NCBI GenBank assembly: GCA_014238425.1
Contig: JABABD010000016.1
Location: 331,602-395,601, forward strand
Length of the DNA: 64,000 bases
From: Flavobacteriaceae bacterium
Lineage (GTDB): Bacteria; Bacteroidota; Bacteroidia; Flavobacteriales; Flavobacteriaceae
Direction: 5' to 3'
The translations under genes were made by a program, and so were the position numbers. Each line of letters opens with the position of its first letter. The first letter of the stretch is position 1. Under the pieces are notes generated by a model, which was not told the DNA's origin, did no database searches, and was given only the letters and a program-made list of their open reading frames with translations. Below are positions 59,282 to 64,000 of this stretch, one piece after another.

Positions 59282-60260
59282 AGGCCTTCTTATTTATATT
59301 TCGTTGCTATTGATGAATAGTAGTTTTTCACAATCAGAGCTAAAATTTGCGAATATAGGCGACTATACTACTACGGAAGGGAAGGTTATCAAAGATTGTA
59401 AAATAGGGTATCGAACAGTTGGACAATTAAATGCAGACAAAAGTAATGCCGTTTTATGGCCTACATGGTTTACGGGAACAAGTGAACATGTCTTTAGTTT
59501 TGGAGCTATTGATAATATGTTAGACACAGAAGGCTTGTATGTAATTGTAGTTGATGCATTGACAAATGGAGTTTCCTCTTCTCCATCTAATACTCTCGAA
59601 TTCCCAAAGATATCGATTCGAGACATGGTCAATTCCCAACATACTATGTTGGTAAACCATTTGAAGATTGAGCACTTACAAGCAGTGATTGGCATTTCGA
59701 TGGGAGGAATGCAAGCCTATGAATGGGCAGTAGCTTACCCTGATTTCATGGATAAGGTAATTCCGATCATTGGTACTCCCAAACAATCATCCCAAGATCT
59801 CTTGATTTGGCAGACCATGGCAGAAATCATTACTCATGCCAAACAGGAAGGAGAAGATTTGGATCAAGCTTTAAAACTAGCTAGTAATATTGAATTTATA
59901 AATTTGTACACTCCAGCTTATGTTGCAAAAAATTACCCGGCTGATAGTGTTGAAGTATATAAAAATACTTTCCGTATTAAAATGAAACCATTGGATATCC
60001 TTGGTGGCTTGAATGCTATGATTAGCCATGATATTTACAAAAGTGTAGGCATCTCTCCTGTAGAAATCAAGAACACTATAAAAGCAGATATGCTAATCAT
60101 TATTGCCACACATGATCATTTGGTAAACCCCATTTCGTCTATCGACTTCTCTGAAATAATAAATGCAAAATTGATAAGATTGGAAAGTAATTGTGGCCAT
60201 ATGTCTCCCTTTTGTGAGGCGGATAAAGTGAAGATGGCCTTATCTTCCTTTTTGAAATAA
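59265..60260 (+). CDS. Secreted alpha/beta hydrolase (MetX/homoserine acyltransferase-like)
   Basis: 331 residues. Signal peptide about 1-22 (GLLIYISLLLMNSSFSQ). The alpha/beta fold shows the nucleophile Ser145 in VIGISMGGMQAYEWA, Asp284 in IATHDHLVNP and His312 in SNCGHMSPF. The overall pattern (FSFGAIDNMLDTEGLYVIVV, then a cap with PKQSSQDLLIWQTM) is that of the homoserine O-acetyltransferase-like family. Export argues against amino-acid synthesis and for hydrolysis of an ester or thioester. Overlaps the SCO gene; ridA follows by 38 bp. Confidence 0.85.
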   Translation: MKQITKGLLIYISLLLMNSSFSQSELKFANIGDYTTTEGKVIKDCKIGYRTVGQLNADKSNAVLWPTWFTGTSEHVFSFGAIDNMLDTEGLYVIVVDALTNGVSSSPSNTLEFPKISIRDMVNSQHTMLVNHLKIEHLQAVIGISMGGMQAYEWAVAYPDFMDKVIPIIGTPKQSSQDLLIWQTMAEIITHAKQEGEDLDQALKLASNIEFINLYTPAYVAKNYPADSVEVYKNTFRIKMKPLDILGGLNAMISHDIYKSVGISPVEIKNTIKADMLIIIATHDHLVNPISSIDFSEIINAKLIRLESNCGHMSPFCEADKVKMALSSFLK

Positions 60261-60298
60261 AAAGACTTCTATAGTCAATTAAAGAAACTTAAATAATT

Positions 60299-60688
60299 AT
60301 GAAACGACAATTAATATCTGGAGGAAGCCCATACGAAGACATTGTAGGCTTTAGTCGTGCTGTGCGTGTTGGTCCATATATTTCTGTTGGAGGAACAGCA
60401 CCAATGGATGCTGATGGCAATACTGTCGGAATAGGCGATATTTCGACTCAAACCAAACAATGCATAGAAACTATAAAGTTAGCCCTAGAAAAGGCAGGTT
60501 CAAGCTTGAATGATGTCGTGAGAATCCGCATGTTACTGACGAATATAGAAGATTGGAAAGCTGCTGCTGAGGTAAGAGCAACATATTTTCAAACCATAAA
60601 ACCTGTAGATACCATTATGCAAGTAACGCGATTCATAAATCCAGAGTGGCTAATTGAAATTGAGGTGAATGCCATTGTGACCTCATAA
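60299..60688 (+). CDS. RidA/YjgF-family protein
   Basis: 129 residues, full-length RidA fold. Conserved marks: SRAVRVGPYISVGGTAPMDADG at the N-terminus (split: AVRVGPYISVGGTAP), KLALEKAGSSLNDVVRIRMLL with the key Arg region, and ECEV-type end WLIEIEVNAIVT. RidA proteins hydrolyse reactive enamine/imine intermediates. The typical catalytic Arg (Arg105 in E. coli) is replaced by local sequence RFINPEWLIEIE, which keeps an Arg. It is the last gene of the operon, about 50 bp before a hairpin. Confidence 0.9.
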   Translation: MKRQLISGGSPYEDIVGFSRAVRVGPYISVGGTAPMDADGNTVGIGDISTQTKQCIETIKLALEKAGSSLNDVVRIRMLLTNIEDWKAAAEVRATYFQTIKPVDTIMQVTRFINPEWLIEIEVNAIVTS

Positions 60689-60741
60689 GATCTTGACTAT
60701 AAGAAAAGCTCAAGGCATAGTCATAATATGCGATTTATGAA

Positions 60742-60770
60742 AAATTGTCTATGACAATTTACTTTTATGC
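60742..60770 (+). terminator. Possible terminator after ridA
   Basis: AAATTGTC (60742-60749) pairs with GACAATTT (60753-60760), TAT loop, then ACTTTTATGC. Weak GC content; could also be an operator. Confidence 0.4.
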
Positions 60771-60917
60771 TCATTTTAAATATTGAGTACTTCTAAGTAT
60801 ATATTTTTCAATACACATCTTCATATATTTCATATGGATCGACAATCTTTCCAGGATTAAAAATACTGTTTTTATTTTTTTTAATAGATTTACGTTGAAC
60901 GTTAGATAAAATTCTGC

Positions 60918-62072
60918 ATGGATATTACTTTGTTGAAAATATTGTTTTACAGTTTGTGTTTTCAATTCTTGTTTGTCTCCCTTTTTTTGTTTCAAAACAA
61001 AAAAGGAAAACCATTAAGCAATAAACTGCTTGCCGTGGTTTTTTTTATGATTTCCATAGTTATAATTGATTTGTATTTAATAGTGTTCAAGGTTGAAAAT
61101 AGTATCCTTGAATTACTTTTCATTGATGACACATTTATGTTTGCATATGGACCTTTACTTTATCTCTTTACGCAATCAACAGTATTTAAAAATTATAGAT
61201 TACAAAAGAAAAACATTGTTCATTTTATTCCTTTTTTAATAGCTGTTTGTGTTGTTGTTGCAATTATTTTGTTTGTAGATACTGTATCAATATCCCAAGC
61301 TACAACTGAGATTAGTAATCAAGAAGTTCCAATATATTTTCGTGTTGGTGAGTTATTAATGCTACTTCACATTTTTTATTATTTATTTAGGTCAAAACAG
61401 GAAATAAAAGGAGTAGTTGGTAAAGCAAAAGATTTATATTCAACCTTTGATCAAGATAACTTTAAACTTTTAAAGTTTATACTGAACTGTTTCATTATTC
61501 TATTTTCATTATCGCTGATTCACTCTATATTGCCTTTTGTTGGAATTAAAAACGGATTATTAATAACGCTTTTATTAATGATTCTATTTATGTTTTATTT
61601 CATCAATTCTGTATTACTAAAACTATTAAATCAATCATCAAACAAAAGTGGTGCTATTACCCAGAATGATTTTAAGGAAAGGGAAAAATATGCTGGATCC
61701 AATTTGTCTAAAGCAGATATTACGATTTATACGAATAGAGTAGGGAATCATATGAAGGAGAATGAAAGGTTTTTGGATAGTGAATTAAGCATTAATGATT
61801 TGTCAACTGAATTAGATATTCCATCAAAAATGTTATCACAAGTAATTAATGAAGGGTATAATTGCAATTTTTTCGATTTCGTAAATAAATTTAGAGTAGA
61901 AGCGGCAAAATCAATGTTTGAAAATCAAGCTGATGAAAAATTGACTATTCAAGAAGTAATGTACAATTCAGGTTTTAATTCTAAATCGTCATTTAATACA
62001 GCGTTTAAAAAATTCACAAGCTTAACACCAACTCAATTTAAAAATTCTTTACAAAAGGGTTCGACTTCCTGA
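60918..62072 (+). CDS. AraC-family regulator with 7TM N-terminal domain
   Basis: 384 residues. Several membrane helices (about 4-225, FYSLCFQFLFVSLFLF first) precede a C-terminal HTH_AraC domain with INDLSTELDIPSKMLSQVIN and FRVEAAKSMF and VMYNSGFNSKSSFNTAFKKFTSLTPTQFK. It shares its architecture with the regulator at 49256. The gene next door encodes a CPBP protease; whether it is a target is unknown. The ATG at 60918 lies in an AT-rich region without a clear -7 box. Confidence 0.9.
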   Translation: MDITLLKILFYSLCFQFLFVSLFLFQNKKGKPLSNKLLAVVFFMISIVIIDLYLIVFKVENSILELLFIDDTFMFAYGPLLYLFTQSTVFKNYRLQKKNIVHFIPFLIAVCVVVAIILFVDTVSISQATTEISNQEVPIYFRVGELLMLLHIFYYLFRSKQEIKGVVGKAKDLYSTFDQDNFKLLKFILNCFIILFSLSLIHSILPFVGIKNGLLITLLLMILFMFYFINSVLLKLLNQSSNKSGAITQNDFKEREKYAGSNLSKADITIYTNRVGNHMKENERFLDSELSINDLSTELDIPSKMLSQVINEGYNCNFFDFVNKFRVEAAKSMFENQADEKLTIQEVMYNSGFNSKSSFNTAFKKFTSLTPTQFKNSLQKGSTS

Positions 62073-62137
62073 TGTCGATCTATTTTAGCTAGAACATAAA
62101 TTAATATTGTATTGTAAAATCAATCAAATATTATTTT

Positions 62138-62887
62138 ATGTCATTAGAAAAACAAGGTAATAATGAAACACCTATTTTACTAGGAAAACTCTTAAAAACA
62201 AACAACTTCGCAAAAATTTCAGAGATAGTTTTAGTGTTTCTGGTAGCTTTTGTTTTTATAAATGTATTTAAATCTGATCAAGAATCTGATCTATTATATA
62301 ATCAGGCTATTATATGGTTTGCAAATATCATCATGCTTTCAATAGTCTTTATAGGTTTGAAATTACGAAGGCAAAGTTTATCGCACTTTGGTTTCAGTTT
62401 TAAAAAATTCAATTGGAAATTTGGATTAAAAACCTTTCTTCAATCCATTCTAGTATTCATTTTGGCAGTAGCCGGATTTATTATAGGTTCTATAATAATG
62501 GCCAACATTACTGGTATTCCTGAATCTTCGGATATGAGTGGTTATGATTATTTAAAGAATAACATTTGGATGCTCTTTTTAACACTTGGAGGTGTTTATA
62601 TCGTTTCTTCTTTTGGTGAAGAAGTCATTTACAGGGCCTTTTTAATAAACCGTATTTCTGAATTAGGGTTGAGTAGCAAGAAAGGGAAAATAATAACGGT
62701 AATTATTAGCGCAGCAATTTTTGGCTTGGCACATTATAATTGGGGAATTATGGGGATAGTTCAAACTGGTTTTATGGGATTGGCTCTAGGGTTTTGTTAT
62801 ATATATCTAAAAAAGAGAATTTGGGTATTGATTATTGCACATGCTTATATGGATACTATATTAATGCTGCAATTGTATTTCAGTTAG
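62138..62887 (+). CDS. CPBP family intramembrane metalloprotease
   Basis: 249 residues with about seven membrane helices. The active-site residues are complete: Glu161-Glu162 and Arg166 in FGEEVIYRAFL, His199 in FGLAHYNWG, and His235 plus Asp239 in IIAHAYMDT. This family includes Rce1-like enzymes that process prenylated proteins and bacteriocin-immunity proteins; the exact substrate is unknown. It follows the 7TM-AraC gene by 65 bp on the same strand. Confidence 0.92.
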   Translation: MSLEKQGNNETPILLGKLLKTNNFAKISEIVLVFLVAFVFINVFKSDQESDLLYNQAIIWFANIIMLSIVFIGLKLRRQSLSHFGFSFKKFNWKFGLKTFLQSILVFILAVAGFIIGSIIMANITGIPESSDMSGYDYLKNNIWMLFLTLGGVYIVSSFGEEVIYRAFLINRISELGLSSKKGKIITVIISAAIFGLAHYNWGIMGIVQTGFMGLALGFCYIYLKKRIWVLIIAHAYMDTILMLQLYFS

Positions 62888-63434
62888 GTGACACCATAGT
62901 ATATTTCTAAAAACATAAATAAATGTATTAGATCCCAAAAAAATAGTATATGAATAGTCTTAATACATACTCAACTATGTAGTTTATTATTTTCAATCAT
63001 GAAGATGAATTATTTTTGTATAGAAATAAATATACGAAATAACAGAAAAGAGTTTTTCAATTTGCGATACTCGGATATTCCAATGATAGTCATGTAGTTT
63101 CTATAAAAATTCTAGTCCATTTTTTTTCTACGGTGTAATTGATATCAAGTATTCTCGGAATACATGAGCACCCATATAATTTTAACTACATTTGCAACGT
63201 TAATTATTTAGATAGCTTTCCTTTTTTTAATCTTCAACCAATATTAATTAATCTTTTGCTCTCTTCAATAGTTTTGAGTTGTCGTAGCCATGTACTTGTA
63301 TTACAAGCTGAGACCTATTTGTGACGTTTTACTAATATTTATTTGTTCCGATTACCTAAACGTCATTATCTTTAAGCACAACTGCCAATTAATGCACTAT
63401 TTAGTTGCATAAAAGTACTGTGATATCGCTCTTA
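62888..63434. other. 547-bp intergenic region
   Basis: AT-rich. It holds a -7 element at 63187 and otherwise no gene I can support. A 61-codon frame at 63139-63324 has an unusual composition and starts without any family likeness, so I leave it out. Nothing else recognised. Confidence 0.4.
63187..63194 (+). promoter_or_regulatory. Candidate -7 element for the desaturase gene
   Basis: TACATTTG fits TAnnTTTG, but it lies 240 bp before the ATG, so either the leader is long or another promoter is nearer. Confidence 0.35.
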
Positions 63435-64000
63435 ATGAGTATGATGTATAGTTCTAGTGATAAGCAGAATATTAACCATATAAAGAATTATAGTATCGAT
63501 AATCCAAATTTTTCAAGAGCAATAAATTCTGATTTTTCTAGAACGCTAAGAAGCAGGGTAAACACCTATTTCAAAACGAATAATAAAACCAGGAATGCCA
63601 ATGCAAGCATGGTGACTAAGACAGTCATTATGATAACCTTGTTTTTTGTACCCCTAGCTGTACTCGCCTCGGGTATGGTTACGCAAACATGGATGCTTTT
63701 TGTTCTATACATCTTGAGCGGTTTCGGAATGTCGGGAATAGGTATGGGTGTTATGCATGATGCCATACATGGGTCATATTCTAAAAACAGGAATATTAAC
63801 CGAATTTTAGGATATACTTTTAATCTTATAGGAGCAAATGCTACCGTTTGGAGAATACAACACAATGTGTTACATCATACCTATACCAATATCGACCAGG
63901 CCGACGACGATCTTAACGCACCATTTTTCCTTCGATTTTCTCCACATGCCAAACATTATTGGGTACATCAATTTCAACATATTTATATCTGGTTTTTCTA
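63435..64000 (+). CDS. Membrane fatty-acid desaturase, N-terminal part
   Basis: 188 residues are visible before the window ends. Two membrane segments are followed by the first two histidine boxes of acyl-lipid/acyl-CoA desaturases: HDAIH (His108, His112) in GVMHDAIHGSYS and HNVLHH (His143, His147, His148) in RIQHNVLHHTYTN. The third box must lie beyond the window. These di-iron enzymes insert a double bond into acyl chains of membrane lipids. The start is ATG 63435 (MSMMYSSSDKQ); a second ATG is at 63441. Confidence 0.9.
   Translation, partial: MSMMYSSSDKQNINHIKNYSIDNPNFSRAINSDFSRTLRSRVNTYFKTNNKTRNANASMVTKTVIMITLFFVPLAVLASGMVTQTWMLFVLYILSGFGMSGIGMGVMHDAIHGSYSKNRNINRILGYTFNLIGANATVWRIQHNVLHHTYTNIDQADDDLNAPFFLRFSPHAKHYWVHQFQHIYIWFF

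Noticed and set aside
60771..60995. 74-codon minus-strand frame before the second 7TM-AraC gene
   Set aside because: Lys-rich antisense frame overlapping the start of a well-supported regulator gene.
63139..63324. 61-codon frame in the 547-bp gap before the desaturase
   Set aside because: No family, no credible start context, and it overlaps the promoter element at 63187; more likely chance.
63566..63865. 99-codon minus-strand frame at the right edge
   Set aside because: Lies opposite the desaturase, whose histidine boxes identify it clearly.
1..64000. tRNA and rRNA genes
   Set aside because: No cloverleaf-like sequence with a GTTCRA arm or rRNA stretch was recognised by eye; a tRNA scan would be decisive.

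Overview
The window reads as chromosome of a marine-type Flavobacteriaceae (Bacteroidota). It is AT-rich, densely coded and uses ATG and TTG starts. Many genes are preceded by the Bacteroidota -7 element TAnnTTTG rather than by a Shine-Dalgarno sequence. Several products are family signatures of the group, including 7TM-AraC regulators, S9 and M16 lipoprotein peptidases, a fused HisB and a fused HisIE. No rRNA, tRNA, CRISPR array, insertion sequence or phage was seen.

Layout. 1-7.6 kb: the end of an NTF2-like gene, sucD, an S9 peptidase lipoprotein, fabG, a secreted protein, a VWA/BatA-like membrane protein and a prohibitin, closed by a strong terminator. 7.6-9.5 kb: an accessory island of three small secreted or lipoprotein genes plus one decayed gene, separated by ~138-nt imperfectly palindromic repeats that make the region look like a gene-cassette array. 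9.5-13.1 kb: an AraC regulator, an SRPBCC protein, a DUF4287/DUF5655 protein, and on the minus strand an HhH membrane protein and an OmpA-family protein. 13.2-20.4 kb: a complete histidine operon hisG-D-C-B-H-A-F-IE with a His-rich leader peptide and an attenuator, ending in a 17-bp terminator. 20.4-27.1 kb: a divergent TruA-like pseudouridine synthase, DUF2461 and DUF72 proteins, a hotdog thioesterase and an M16 peptidase lipoprotein, followed by a structured intergenic segment. 27.2-29.4 kb: an aquaporin, a broken Asp/Glu racemase and a DacB-type penicillin-binding protein. 29.5-37.7 kb: an RNA-handling group (cold-shock-domain protein, two DEAD-box helicases, an SF2 helicase) interleaved with an ABC exporter, DUF1801, VF530 and EamA genes.

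37.9-46.6 kb: a lipoprotein, an LLM-class flavin oxidoreductase, a TMEM175-type channel, gene remnants, a GMC oxidoreductase with its subunit-3-like partner, a metallophosphoesterase and a DNase I-fold enzyme. 46.7-48.8 kb: yceI and a downstream secreted protein, divergent from a ToxR-like membrane-anchored winged-helix regulator; the shared intergenic region holds a ladder of TGTmA half-sites about 11 bp apart. 49.2-54.6 kb: a 7TM-AraC regulator, a long hairpin, a periplasmic ClpP-fold lipoprotein and a secreted repeat protein with a zinc-protease HExxH motif. 54.7-60.7 kb: an apparent operon of a MarR regulator, two tandem paralogous His-rich TPR lipoproteins, a SCO protein, a MetX-like hydrolase and a RidA protein. 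60.9-64 kb: a second 7TM-AraC regulator, a CPBP protease and the start of a fatty-acid desaturase cut by the window end.

The most noteworthy observations are the cassette-like array at 7.6-9.5 kb, the regulator/operator pair at 47.9 kb, the MarR-linked zincin and TPR/SCO operon at 52.6-60.7 kb, and the textbook His attenuator. All functional calls are from reading sequence and family knowledge; no database search was run.
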